A stretch of 64,000 nucleotides of DNA from Hyalella azteca (Eukaryota; Arthropoda; Malacostraca; Amphipoda; Hyalellidae), in contig NW_025933374.1 of the NCBI RefSeq assembly GCF_000764305.2, positions 124,001 through 188,000 on the forward strand, read 5' to 3'. This document shows positions 1-13,300 of the stretch, one piece after another (the stretch's first letter is position 1; every line of letters begins with the position of its first letter). A program made the translations under genes and the position numbers. Under the pieces are notes generated by a model. The model was not told where the DNA came from and did no database searches. It saw only the letters and a program-made list of their open reading frames with translations.

Positions 1-60
1 ACGAGCGAACAAATCCAAGACATACGGTATATATAAAAATACTATATGCGATAAGTGGAT

Positions 61-225
61 GTAATACGGAGTGCCTGGGACACGGCATGACCGAGACATA
101 GGACGTCATTAACACGGGACGTCTCGGATACAGGACTCCAGAGACACGGCATGACCGAGACATAGGACGTCATTAATACGGGACACCTGGGACACCGCAT
201 GACCGATACCTGGCCGAAGGCCAAA
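61..225. repeat. Degenerate minisatellite, about 50-65 bp period
   Basis: The block 'cggcatgaccgagacatagg' recurs at about 83 and 147, with a shorter copy near 198, each in a GGGACAC-rich context. Short open frames on both strands here come from the repeat and are not genes. Confidence 0.6.
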
Positions 226-384
226 TGAACAAACGGCCGAAGAACAAATGAGCCGAAGAATGTCCCGCTGACTGAAACGAACTAAGAATACGGAGACAAT
301 GGACGTCTGAGTCAGTGGATGTCTAATTAGGCAGAGAAAGCCTGAGACAGCGAACGCCAAAAACAGAAAATGACTGAGACTGAG

Positions 385-540
385 GATGCTTGAAAGAGAA
401 TGCCTGAAACGCAGAATGCCGGGAAGGCAAAATGGCTGAAACGCAGAATAGCTGAAACGCAGAATGGCTGAAACGCAGAATGCCTGAAAAGCGGAATGCC
501 TGACTAGCAGAATACGACAGCAGCAGAATGCAATATGAGT
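385..540. repeat. 16-bp tandem repeat
   Basis: Units of the form cagaatggctgaaacg follow each other with single-base changes, most cleanly at 430-510. No coding potential. Confidence 0.7.
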
Positions 541-1690
541 TAGGGCATATGCATCAATGTAACCAGGTCAATGTTTTAATCTTGAAGTATGGTTGGTATA
601 CCAAACTGATCACTAGCCGGCAACGTTGATTGACATTCAGCTAAATGAGTAGACTGACGAAAGAAAGTTTTACAACTGCAATACTACGATTCGATGGACA
701 AAGAGAGTTATCTTGAAACGAGACGTCTAACGAGAAATGAAGCTTGCATACTACCAAGTGTAGTGTTGCCGAACTTCTGCCCCGTTTATGACATTAACCT
801 TCGATAACCAACCTCACCAACAGCAGGACCCATAAACACCGGCGATATTTTCCGACGCCCAGGACACGCGGGACGCTGCGGGCGCTATTCTATCTTCCCG
901 GCTTTAGAGACGAGACGCGCCGTGAGCAGCGCGGGGCGCAAGCAAACGTTCGAGCAGCACACATGACGGGCAACGTTGACTCGAGCGGTAACGTTGGTGG
1001 CGCCAGTAACTGGCCACAGCTAGCGAACGAACCTAGGAGATAAGAGGAGCCAGAAAGGAACGCACGCTGGCAATATCGTACCAAGAGACAGTCAAAGGAC
1101 GGAGGAAGCAAACCACGGCACCGCGCCGCAGTTGAGCTCAACAGTGTGCGGCCAGCCGAGGCCGGCGACGGGTGAACTGGTCTCACGGTCGCTCTTGACC
1201 TGCAGCACCACGCGCGCGACAAGTGCTGCTTGCGGGAGTGAGACAAGCGATGTGTCCGGCCAATTAAGCAACGTGCAAGTTGGGATGATGCTTGAAACAT
1301 CATTTAATTTTTTTATTACCATAACAATTGACCTAATGACTAGAAAACATGGATAACTGCAAAGAAATTTCATTGTCCCGGAACATATTGAGTTCCGGTT
1401 GAACATGAATGGCTTCAAGCAGTACGTTTTTATCTAAGACCTCAAACATTTTCAGTTATTGCACCCGATAACTGCCATCCATAATATATAGAACAAGGAC
1501 ACTCTTGCATAAACGATCAATTAAGTTACCCATTACAATAGTTGTGTACAACCACGAGTAACAGAAAACACGTTCAGTAGGCATTCTAATTTATCGGAGT
1601 GAACGTCTCCATGAGGCCAAATGCCTCGCAAGTGCACGCAGGCCTGGCAAGAACTAAAGGAAATAGCTAGAACGGACATGGCAATAGCAA
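541..1690. other. Gene-less stretch with a GC-rich island
   Basis: Bases about 860-1260 are much more GC-rich and CpG-rich than the surroundings. A 108-codon minus frame (1418-1092) crosses it, but it has no recognisable domain and no convincing splice sites. It could be an unrecognised exon or a CpG-rich regulatory region; I cannot decide. Nothing else is seen here. Confidence 0.3.
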
Positions 1691-1696
1691 CGGTCA

Positions 1697-1935
1697 GGTA
1701 TGCACTATGCATGAATGCATACTATGGCAGGCATGCACTATGCATACTATGGCATGCATGCACTATGCATGCTATGGCATAGTGCCCTTTGAGGAATGCA
1801 CTATGCATACTAGGGCAGGCATGCACTATGCATACTATGGCAGGCATGCATTATGCATACTATGGCAAGCATGCACTATGCATACTATGGCAGGCATGCA
1901 CTATGCATACTATAGCTGCATACTATAGCAGATAT
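1697..1935. repeat. 25-bp minisatellite
   Basis: About nine tandem units built on ATGCACTATGCATACTATGG with an extra CAGGC. Each unit contains the palindrome ATGCAT. Frames through it are open only because the unit lacks stop codons. Confidence 0.85.
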
Positions 1936-1939
1936 GCAC

Positions 1940-4679
1940 AATGCAAGGCAGAAACTATCGGACACCAAAACATGTAAATGTCAAGCTGGCACTGTAGACG
2001 TGAAGGGTCAGCTGCTTGGGGCTGAGGGCGCTTGGCCCAGTCACGGGAGCACCCGGACGCACCACGCGACCTGCTCCCTCCACCAGCAAGCAACAACTGG
2101 AGCTCAGAACGGAAATCCGTCTGCTTCTATTTCTACCGATACACTTAAGTACAGATTCAAGAAGATGATTGAACGCAAAAAATTAACGAGTATTCTTAAA
2201 GCTATCATAGAAGGTACCAAATTAAAACTATAGTTGCATACTCTTAACGGATATATACTTTTTTAAATATTGGGAACATGTTTCGAATGATTCCTGTAAC
2301 CCGAGGCACACGTCGCTAACGTGTTCTGGCGCTGAGGTCACATCATCGGAACGGGATAAGCGCGCGCAGTCATGATATTAATTCCTATGTTCAGTGTCAG
2401 TTCACTGTTATCAGGGATATTTGCAATTAAGTTCATAAATGAAATAGGTATCTATCGAAAATTTATGCTTCGAGTTTTAATCTATTTTAATCAAACTACA
2501 CTGTGTTACACAAAATTTAACCAAAATCTGAAATATTTATTAAATTCATAATATTTCTTAAAATATTATTTATTGATGATAAGTTCGCATATGTTCACAT
2601 GAACATATTGTTCATATTCACATATGAACTGTTTTCTTGATTTTCTAGCATCAAATACCAAGAATCATCAGTAGAACATCTAAAGTTCCCCATTGAAGGA
2701 AGTCCATCATAGAGAAAAAAAAGCCTCGATACAATGTACATCGCAGCCAGCGCACTAGTCTCACCCATTGTTAAACTAGTATAAGGTGACCCATGAGAAG
2801 CTCATTTTTGTGGATGTAGTTTGTTGTTCACCTGTGACGTCACTGATCTCAGATTCTCAGTGACGTCACGGGCATTAACCATTCACCGAACCATTCAAAC
2901 CAGTCAACCAATCCGTCATGGGAATGACGGGATTGTTTACGTATCTCGATCTCAGTGACGTAACAAGAAAGCTGAACTGAAAGGCGGAAATCCTCGTGGG
3001 TCAACCTTATGTACTTCAACCACGAGTCTGACCTTAGTGTGAAAGCCACACACACATACATGCATGCCAAAGCGACAAAGCAATGAAACTTCAACAGTCA
3101 TGCAATCCTGACAGTAAATTCCATGTGGACCTGAAGACAAACAGCGAACTGGTTACCTTAGCTTTCAGCGACAATTGCACCGTTAGGTTTAAATTACTAC
3201 AATATCTTCAGAGCAATTAGCGTTAACCAGCATTACTTCAACAGCATTAACCTTGAGGGTAAGTAACTGAAATGTCGCCCGCAGCAAGCGAGTGGAGAAA
3301 AAATGCGTGCCTGAGATTCGTCTGCGTGCTGAATAGACGGCAGGCGAGCTGCGGCACGCAGCAGGTCAGCACACAACTCCAGCAGCTGCAACAGCGGCAG
3401 CAACAACACCAACAGCAGCAACGGCAACATCAACAGCAAAACTCGCAACCAGTCAATCATGAGCGTCCAAATGCTAGATGTACAATCAGAATCGACAAAC
3501 AGTTCAAATACATACGTAAGAAACGTTCATAAGCACTGTTTTGAACACTGGCCGTGATTACACGAAGATCGTTTTTGTGAACGCCAATAAAGATGCAGAC
3601 AGTTGTGCTGAAACTGTCCGTACGAATAACAATTACAACATAACTGAATTTTAGCAAATCTTCTAAAAGTTCACAGCGATCATCCTTGCGCTGTAAAAGA
3701 TCGCCACATGGTTAGACAAAGAAAATGCATCTTATGGAAATCCCAGCGTGTCAGATCATGTTCGCTTGGTATAAAAAAAAAAGATCATAAAGTTCAACCT
3801 CATTACCGCAAGATTTGTGATCAAAATTCTCTTTACTGAACATTAATACAATTCTTGAAATGATTGAGCATTTATGAGAACGACATCGCTGTTATGTTTG
3901 AGAATGCGGCCGCCTAGAGAGGAGACGGTTCAGGGAATAACAGTCAAGAGTTGCTGGGGTGGCGACATGTGGCAACTACGCCCGCAAGCCGTCTCTCGCC
4001 ACACACCTAAAACACACCCATAAAAATAACTTACGACCACACGAGCATCAGCAGCTACAGCAGACCTCGAACAAAAGCGTCACCATCACACACAATCACC
4101 GTTATCATCATCTCGTCATCGATCAAGATTCTTTGGAATTTGTATTCCAGCAAAAGAAATAATTATTTCAAATACAAGAGTTATAAAGCAACAAATTTGT
4201 GCAGTTGAAGTGGTGCGAAGAGGTAGATATCGTCACACTGCGCTGGTTGGAAATTAACCTGATAGCTAAGATAATAGAAACTCCAAACCAGACTAAATCA
4301 GGCTCGTATAATGCAGCGTTATGATGCCGTCCTGTGAAATGATCATGCGCAACTTGATTTTCATGTAATGAGTTTTTTATGGTACGACTGAATTCAATAA
4401 ATTGCACCGATATAGAATTTTCAGATTTTATGACTGCTAACTTCATAAGCAATTGTTGGGTGCATGACACACCTACTACTCAGTAACTACGAGAACATGC
4501 AATGACAGTTGGAGTTGTAAGTGTCTTGGAATAATATAAAACAGGCCACAAATGTTGTCAAAATTGATATACTTTAAAGTTTTTCTGTCAGCAGTCATTT
4601 ATCCACGAAAAATAGATTAATTACCACCAGTAAGTTAATTTATCTCAGCAAACCACTGCTTGAGAGTGAGCGATGTGTT
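1940..4679. other. Gene-less stretch
   Basis: No supportable exon. It contains near-palindromic TTCACATATGAAC-like sequence at 2585-2630 and two copies of a CTCAGTGACGT motif (2858 and 2952). The CAG/CAA tract inside it is listed separately. Confidence 0.4.
3375..3445. repeat. Imperfect CAG/CAA/CAC trinucleotide tract
   Basis: A run of mostly CAG and CAA codon-sized units. It would encode polyglutamine in one plus frame, but no splice context or conserved flank supports an exon. Confidence 0.7.
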
Positions 4680-4930
4680 GCGTTCCACGTGCCAGAGCCA
4701 CGCAGACTGCGGAGTACACCGCTGTTGCCCAGCAGGCGAGCTAGCGTTCCACGTGCCAGAGCCACGCAGACTGCGGAGTACACCGCTGTTGCCCAGCAGG
4801 CGAGCTAGCGTTCCACGTGCCAGTGCCACGCAGACTGCGGGGTGCAGCGCAGTTGCCCAGCAGACGATCTAGCGTTCCACGTGCCAGTGCCACGCAGACT
4901 GCGGGATGCAGCGCAGTTGCCAAGCTCCAT
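4680..4930. repeat. 64-bp tandem repeat, four copies
   Basis: The start gcgttccacgtgcca recurs at 4680, 4744, 4808 and 4872, an exact 64-bp period. Copies 1 and 2 are almost identical; copies 3 and 4 share private changes (gagtacacc to ggtgcagcg-like), so a pair was duplicated and then diverged. 64 is not a multiple of 3, so the open frames here cannot encode a periodic protein. Confidence 0.9.
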
Positions 4931-5087
4931 GTGACTGCACAGCAGTTGCTGACTGCGGCCAAGGCTAGCTTACATTACACAATGTGGCGCCAATTCTTAT
5001 ACAACGTCGCCACTGAAATGCATGCTTAGTCGAGCTTGTTCCGAGGCAATAAGCTGCTGCTAAGCTGATGACTATTTTGAAACAACT

Positions 5088-5240
5088 CTGACATTGAGAT
5101 TCTTGCAAAACGTAACGAGTTGTCACCCCATAAATCTGCTATACGTCGTGAAATGTTTCAAATGTTTTCTGACATTGAGACTCTTGCAAAACGTGATTCA
5201 TTGTCACCCCATAAATCTGCTATACTTCGTGGAATGCTTC
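5088..5240. repeat. Direct duplication of about 70 bp
   Basis: The sequence from 'ctgacattgagattcttgca' through the CACCCCATAAATCTGC block (5088-5160) is repeated at 5170-5240 with few differences. Confidence 0.8.
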
Positions 5241-7035
5241 GATATATATTTGGATCTTTTTTGATTAAATTTCAATGAAGTAGACAAAGTCCGCTCTGAA
5301 AACTTTTTGATGGAAAGTTCACGTAACAACAGTCTATCACGAATAGATATTACTAGCGTCACGGATATACGATAAATACATTTTCGTGAATGAATTAACC
5401 AGAAGACGAACTGCCACCGTAGGTATTGCATATCCGTTGAATATGTCGCGTATTTTAATTGTCAATCATGTCTCGCTCGAAATTCCTGTCATTGTTTCTT
5501 GGACATTTTTTTGAATGTTAAGTCCACTCTCTAAATTTTCTCGGGGTGAAAAGTCATTTTATTTCAAAGCAGCTTAACTGCAATTTTAATGTCGTCCTCC
5601 CGGTATATCATCATCCAGTAACGATTAAGTCCTTTTCTCTTTGGAGCCATGTCCACTATTACTAATACTTTTCTCAGCATTCGCACGCAGCTATATTCGC
5701 TAATTGCCGGCCGCACCATAGAAATAAACAGTTTCAGCATTTTCACCAAATGTGCTACAAGTTTTTTCGTATTATATTAAAAAAAACAGCCACACGGTGT
5801 TTTATATAACGGGCCGACCGGCCACTGAAATGCCGGTAAGACCGTTTTACGACGTTTCTCCAAGAAGTGTATACATAGGGTACAAGTGGCTGGAAGCGCC
5901 AGCGTTGCCGCAGTGACCAGCATTCTCAGCAACACTCGTGGTGTGGTCGAGGGCAGATCAAAATAGCATAGGACCGTGCAAGCTCGTGCAGCTCTGCTGC
6001 CTCCAACACGTCGCGGTGAACACAACGAGCTGCCACTCGACGCGTCGCTAACATGAACGGAGCACGCACGCAGACCTGCATTGCCGTTGTTCCAGTTATT
6101 GCGCTGAATTTTTACGTCTCACTTCAAATTTTAAATTAATATAAAATTAGCTAAATTAAAATTTTTATTGAAAGAATATTATCGTACCCACGCGTTGTTT
6201 CATATTCCATAATTATAGCTTTAATATGTTTTTTGCAACTTAAGTGAAATGCACAATTCATGAAAGGATGACAAAAAACTTTAAAAGGGGAAAGGTAAGC
6301 AGGAATAGGGTGAGGGCCATAGCGGCCGGTTGTTATCCCAATTTGAATGCCGAAGTAGCACATATGTGAACTATTAAATTATTTTCGTTCGGCGTTTCCT
6401 GCCCATGAGATTGCCCAATTCAAGATGAAATCCCAAACCATGATAAGATGAATTCAGATGTTGTTCGTTTCGTGAGACTTCAGGTACTCATACACTCACA
6501 CATACATTCATGCACTCATCTAAGAGAAAACTCGCCCATCATAGTGATGCATGTAAGTCTTAGCTATATAATTGATTATAAATAGAAACGATCTGATCTA
6601 TAGTGTACGCGATGTTTATTCACATTCAATGGTAGCGACAAGCATGCGGGCGCATCACCACTTCTGTAGTAACGAGCCGTGCGCTGAGGAACTCTCGGTG
6701 AGATGGAACTCAGAGCTGTGTTGAGAAAACTACATAAGTCGGCTCCGCACAAACCCATTTAGACAACATGGTGCGATATTCCAACATATTCCCACACAAA
6801 CGTATTTAGACCACATTCCAGGAGACTGCCGCATATTCAAAGGGCTACATGTCTCTCAAATCTACTTCCATCAATCCAGCATAAATGAGAAAACAATGCA
6901 AAACTCAAATAAAACTTCGCTAGTACATTACTGCTTGGTTGCCAGTAAGTACGGAATACCTAAATATAAAACACGCATGCTCACGGCCTGTGGACGGAAG
7001 CGAGTTCATGAGGCGGTAAGGAACCACCATTTTCA
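5241..7035. other. Gene-less stretch
   Basis: I see no exon with family similarity or a consistent pair of splice sites, and no other structure worth naming. Confidence 0.3.
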
Positions 7036-7039
7036 GAGC

Positions 7040-7210
7040 AGTCGTCGCGGCGCGCAGCTCAGAGAGGGAGGGGAGTGGGTCCGGGGGAGAGGGAGGGACG
7101 CCCATCACAGGGAGTTGGACCGGGGGAGAGGGAGGGAACGACGCCCCATGTGGAAGGTGGAACGGGCGAAGAGGGAGGGACGCTCCATCACGGGGAAGGG
7201 GGCGGGAGGG
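7040..7210. repeat. G-rich degenerate tandem repeat
   Basis: Units close to CGGGGGAGAGGGAGGGACGC repeat three to four times. Four or more runs of three or more G per unit pair make it a G-quadruplex candidate on the plus strand. Frames crossing it are low-complexity. Confidence 0.65.
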
Positions 7211-7535
7211 TGTGGCAGCTGGGTTGGGGTAACGGCCGCCTGGCTATTGATTGCCAGAGAACAGGATCTCAGCCAGCTGCTGCTGCCGCTGCTGTCGCCG
7301 CGTTCGCTGATGTATTGACTGAATATACGGCTGATGCTACTGTTGATTATAATAATGCTGATGCCGATGATACTGATGTTGTGGCTGATGTTATTGCTGT
7401 CACTATAACGCTGTGCTATGGCCAGTCACTGCCGCCCCGCTAGTGAGCCTCCGCGCAGAAGCAACGGCAAGCGAGGATTCATTTGGGGCGAAGCTACAGG
7501 CAATCAGCAGGGCACTCCTGCACTGAGTACTGAAA

Positions 7536-7700
7536 TATCCTGCACAGAATAGCAGCACGATATCCTGCACAGAATAGCAGCACGATATCCTGCACAGAAT
7601 AGCAGCACGATATCCTGCACAGAATAGCAAGCAGAATAGCAACATGATGTTGCCGCGCAGAATAGCAACATGATGTTGCCGCGCAGAATAGCAACATGAT
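7536..7700. repeat. Compound 25/26-bp minisatellite
   Basis: The first part has four units of 25 bp starting tatcctgcac at 7536, 7561, 7586 and 7611. The second part switches to 26-bp units starting gcagaatagcaacatgatg at 7631, 7657 and 7683. Both share CAGAATAGCA, so one likely derives from the other. Confidence 0.9.
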
Positions 7701-7704
7701 ACAC

Positions 7705-10378
7705 TGACATCCGTGGCAACGCAGCTTTGGAACAATCTTTTGAAGTATGAAATGTTGCAATGATCAAAGTCATGTTGAATAAAATAAATTGTTATCAACA
7801 GCCACTTTGATGGTTCAATTAAATATTTGCTCGCGCCTGCATGAAACATTGTGTTCAGGTTTTGTTTGCCAAGAATAATTTTATGTTAGTTATTTGCATT
7901 GGAAATACTCCCTCCGAAACAAAACCTGTTCCTTAGTATTCGCATCAAGATCAGCCTACCATTGAAGTCAGGTACAAATTATAATAAACATCGTTCTGGC
8001 TTATATTATTTCGTTTTGAAATATATATTATACATTTCAAGAACGCACTCGTTTGATAAAGCGCGTTCTTAAATTATTCGGAGATCTTCTTGATCTTCTC
8101 TCTAAACTTTCAAATGCAGTTTTGTAACCCTAAACATTCGAACAATTTTGGGATCAAACAAAAGGAGGTACAAAAGATTCTCTCTTGGAGTGCCTGGTTA
8201 ACGCTTAGTTATTTTTTTTTTATTTCCCAACTACAAGAAACTATAAAGATATAAAAATTGATTCATTTTTGCAATAAAAATTGGCACGTTGTTATACCGA
8301 GCAGCGACAGCAGGTGCACACCACTCCCTCTGTAAACCAGATTCGTAACTCATTAAGCTAACTTGATACCATTATTGATCCGCATTACATCATTGAGGAT
8401 TCAAATAAGAAAAGGTTATGCATGGTATCAAATGAAAATCGCTTCATTGTCACGCATCTATTGTTGAAGAAAAAGCATGACATCATTCACATTAGCAAAG
8501 CATTCTAAATTAAGCTTGCTGAAAACGCATAGAGTTCCAAGTATCCGGTACCAGTACCACTACGACGTTCCGCACATCAAGCTGAGGTGCTTGTGAAAGT
8601 CTCAGTGCAATTCATTTCGGGCAACGAAAAATACATGTAAACCATAACAAAAATGTTATTTTCAATCCTAACGCACAAAAGCACATTGCTCGCTAATCAA
8701 GCTAAAGATTTGAAGATTATGTAATTTTTAACTTTACGGTGAAAAAATACTATATTAGAAGTAAGATAACGCAGGAATGCGAGCCGATATTCTTACACCC
8801 CGTATGAGCGATGTACAAGATTGCGGCGGATCAGAGACGTTATTGGAATAAACTTCTGAAGATTATCAGTGCGGTGCATGATCAAGAAGCTTATTACTTG
8901 TTTCGGGAGACGTGAACAGTAAATTACTATCATGCACCACAGAAAACAACTGAAAATCAAACAGCAACAGAAATTCAAATTTGCCACAGAAGTCATAAGT
9001 CTAAGACTTTAGGGTAACACCACGAAAATTGCTGGACTTGAATGCATGTGCCGGAAAATCACATTTTTCCTTGATCGTCAGGCTAAAGGTCAGAGTATCT
9101 TAGCATTGCAAGATGTTACACCACTTACACGAAGTGTGACGAAATGCACAGAAAAGCAGATTCAATCAAAAGGAACTCTTCGTGAGTGCTATTGATGGAA
9201 TTGTGAAATCCGCGCTCTGAGTCCCTGATGCCCAATATTACTCCGGATGAGGAAGGCGAGTGAAGACGTAAGTATCGTACCCTCATCTTGAGATGAAGAC
9301 GTCGTATACCCAAGGACCTCAGCACAATAAATACTATGATGCCGCCCACCCACCCCACGCCATCTCAAGCAGGCTTACCCTCCCCATGAAGGCATCATCG
9401 TTTCCACCTGCCACCCTCCCTCCCCGCCTCTCTCTCCGCTACAAGCGTGACGTCACTACACGTGCTACGGCACTGGCACATACACACGCACCCGCCCCAC
9501 CCCTCCTCCACTCCTCGGTCGCATTCATTCACAAACGTGGCGGGGCTGCTGCAGCAGCAGCGTGCGCGTATCACAGCTACAACTCACTCTACTCTCAGCC
9601 GCCCGACCCTGGTCATGACGTCACTCTCATGCTTGCACCCGACATGTATGCCACTCGTTACACTGACACCGACTGACAATGAAACGTCGCGCGACGTTTC
9701 ACAAGCGTATGCTCGATGTCTCGCGAGGTACACGACTGTGCATCTAACTGTCGTCAGCTCAACGTGACAATGCCCAAGTAGACGCAATAGTGGTAAACTA
9801 AAAGCAACATAATATGTGTAAAGGCTAACTCGTAGTTACGTAAAATGGGAGAAGGTAAACGCGACGTAACGTAGAATAGGCGAAAGCAAACGCGTACCGT
9901 GGCGTAACATAAAGCGAAAGCAAAATCATAGCGTGACGTAAGCAAGTACAAACTCGACGTAACGTAAAATGGGAGAAGGCAAATTGAATGCACATGGCAC
10001 CTTGTTAAAACGCACGCGTCTTGCAGATGTCACACAACCCGATTTGAAATAATTCAAGACACTCGGCTGTACTTCGCGGCTATACGAATAAAAGATTGTC
10101 CCAACACAGATTCACGAAAACAAAATTTGTCAAACTGTGAAAATTCGTTGCACGTGAAAGAAGCACACAATGACCGCAAACGGTGACACACTTTTAGCAC
10201 GTAGCACTGATACGCCCAGACCTTTAGCCAAACTGGGCCAAGATCGATGACCCACGAAAGGGCAAGCAGTGCATCGCTATCTGAACAAAGTCCCACTCAT
10301 TTCTCTGCATGTAACAGCACCAATAACGTAGCCTGGGACTGCTACGTGTGCAACACTAGGAATACTACGGGTACTCAC
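7705..10378. other. Gene-less stretch, possibly a large ARID2 intron
   Basis: I searched the minus strand for the next ARID2 exon (continuing after the ALKQIYMR segment) and did not find it. The region lies inside or beyond an ARID2 intron. A degenerate repeat at 9800-9985 is the only structure seen. Confidence 0.35.
9800..9985. repeat. Degenerate tandem repeat of about 32 bp
   Basis: GACGTAACGTAAAATGGGAG-like units recur about five times with many changes; the two clearest are at 9837 and 9957. Confidence 0.6.
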
Positions 10379-13300
10379 CGCATGTAGATTTGCTTGAGAG
10401 CCACAGACGAGTTCACGCACGCTGGTGGCAGTCGGAAATCTTCGAGGATTTCCTCCCACTCGTTGCGTGCGTTCACCTAAAGATGAAGTGAGTAGAAGCT
10501 TATTAGTGAGTACAGAGCGAGGCACTGCATTGTGAGTGCTGGTGAATAGTGAGGGGACGAATTTTTTTTCTTATTGGAACAAGAACTGCTGGTGTGCAGC
10601 AATGGTTGAGGCTGACAACACAAAGGTAATTTCAAACTTGTTGATTTCACGTTTGAACAAATTGCATTCTACCAGGTTTTCCTTACAGATAACAGGAGAA
10701 TATAACAGGAGATGTCAGATGAAAACAAAAACAATCAATTGACAAGCAAACAGAGGAAAAAATATATATTTAATCCACCAAAACTCTGAATACCATAGCA
10801 ACTTGTTCATTAGATTAGTTCTAATAACTAAAAATGAATTTATTCTGTTAAAATTCTCAGTAGGTACTCAAGTAAGTTAAGAGTTTGTCAACACAAATTC
10901 TCCTGATAAAACTTGGTATACATATATATAACAATATTTTCTTGAAGTATAACATTTCAGGTAAAAAAATGGGTAGGTAGAAATTGTAATAATTTATAAG
11001 TAGCCCAAATTAATTTTTCCAATCACAGCCAAATTATCTAACTAGGTACACCAAGTTACTGCAAAAAAATCATCAATTGCAAGAGGTAAAAAAATTCGGA
11101 AGTTTTTCACCATTAAAAGAAATTAATTACATATGTCCATTTTAAGATTAATTGTCTTATTAATTAATTTAATTAATTAATTCATTTATGGTTCTTTGAA
11201 GTCTTTGAAGAGTTACAACATTAAATATACAGCAGTACGGTACGGTACTAAAATGCAGGGAATGAAGACAATCATATGCATGATATATACTATAGTTCAA
11301 ATGTAGGAGAATAATTCACACTTGCAAATCATACAATACCTTCTGCCATCCTCCTCTGGCTGTCACAACCACATACAGCAGGTACAGGTCCACGCCCTTG
11401 CCATTGATTCGAGGCAACCGCTTGAAGGGGGTACTGCAACAAGAAATAAATATTCCAATCTTATTCCATGTGCTTCAGAATAAAATGTTGTTACATGTGT
11501 TAGATGATAAGGTCTGATGAATACATTGTAGTATTCTATGATAAATAAATTTTTTAGCCAATAATTCAAAGCTATGACATAAACTAGCCTGCCAGAAATT
11601 TCAATGCTATTCCATGTGCCAGAAAACAATCAAGTGTCATGAATACTTAGTAATATTCAATATTAAAGCAAAACAAATCAAATAAACCAGCCTACTAAAA
11701 ATTCCTGGATTAGAAGTGAACAATACAACAGAAGATCATGGGATCAGCTCATGGGTAATAACTGAAGATAAGATCATGGGTTATAACTGATCTCTTGCAT
11801 CATTCTTCATCATGGATGTTTGTGTGGTCATCATTAAAAGCCCTAATCTATTTCAGCACCATTCCATCAAGAACTTTCATCAAAAGCTTCACTGATTTGC
11901 CAATGAATGTCAACTGATATGAAGCCTTGAGCACAAAATAATGCAGCACTTTGCAGTCAGCAGGATTCTCAAAAGAAGGAATCATTTAAATTAACATAAA
12001 CTGTTGTGGCCTTGATTGGATGGTTATGTCAATGTGTCTGCAGCTTCTCAAATGATTTAACTATGCAGCAGACATGCGCAAAATGTCAATAGCAACGCTG
12101 CAGCAGCGTAATTCAAAAACAGTTCTACTCTCAAAATAAGTCTCGTTTTTCTATTCATTTAATTAATAACACAAATGAGATTTTAAATGTGCAATAATTT
12201 CAATCAACTGAGACTGCACTTTATAGTGCAATATTCATAATGAACAACTATTTTAATACAATATCTTTCAAATATTGAGAAGAGAGTTGTAGTGCATGGC
12301 CAGAAACTTTGCATTTCAATGAATGATTATAATAGCAAATGCCACACATCTTATATGTATGTGATGTGAAATTAGAAGCAAGTTAATATTTTTGTGACGA
12401 ACCCATCTTTCAAGCCCAATACCACTGAACTATGGTTCACATTCCAGGCAACTCACTTATGGTTGAGAAGCCTAGCGTTTGATATGTGGCTCACTACAAG
12501 TGAACAATGTGAACTAGCTAGTTTATTTGTATGTATATACCGGTGTATATAGTTTTTATTTATATAAATATGTCTAGAGCTGGTTAATTTGTATATATTT
12601 GTAAATGTATATTTAGTAACTGAGGCTGAGGTGTGTATATCTGGACTGATAATAAACATAGAACAAAGGTTGCCACTACCACAATATTTGGGTACCTTGT
12701 ATATAAATATGGTCATCAAAGTTAAATAGATGAAATACCATAGCTACCATAGGAGCATTCAATCATTAGTTTCTCAAAAAAGAATCCCAAGTCATAACCA
12801 AATTGAAAGGTACTAATTATCAAGCAACATTTGGTTGCAACATGTAATTTATTTTGATTGCTCATGTAATTTAAGAAAGTTACATATCAACAAGAATTTA
12901 CAAGTAACAAACAGGGTTGGATGACCTGAATGTAAGCTTCAACTTAGCCAAAATATTTTCATTAAACATGTTACCATCAATTGGGGATACTTCAGCCAAC
13001 AGGGGTGACTTCAGCCACCACTACAACAGAAACAAATGGCAGTAAAACAAAATAATAAACGTTGTTCAAAGTGATTGGGGTGACTTTGGGAAACATTCAT
13101 TATTTTGTTTTGCTGCCACTTGTTTCTGTTGTAGTGGTGGCCTAAGTCACCCTTGGACCTGGTGGCCAAAGTAGCCCCACTTGATGGTATTCAGTTTCAT
13201 TAATATTTAGTAAGCAATCCACCATCATATAATTCTACCAGACATGGTGGAAACACAGTTGTTCATGTTGTTCATGTTCACACATTCCAATTTCTAGCAC

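Noticed and set aside
6896..7443. Plus frames of 140 and 122 codons
   Set aside because: They run through the G-rich repeat and low-complexity GATGCTGAT sequence; no domain or splice context.
9293..9767. Overlapping plus frames of 127 and 106 codons in CpG-richer DNA
   Set aside because: Low complexity, no homology recognised, no consistent splice sites.
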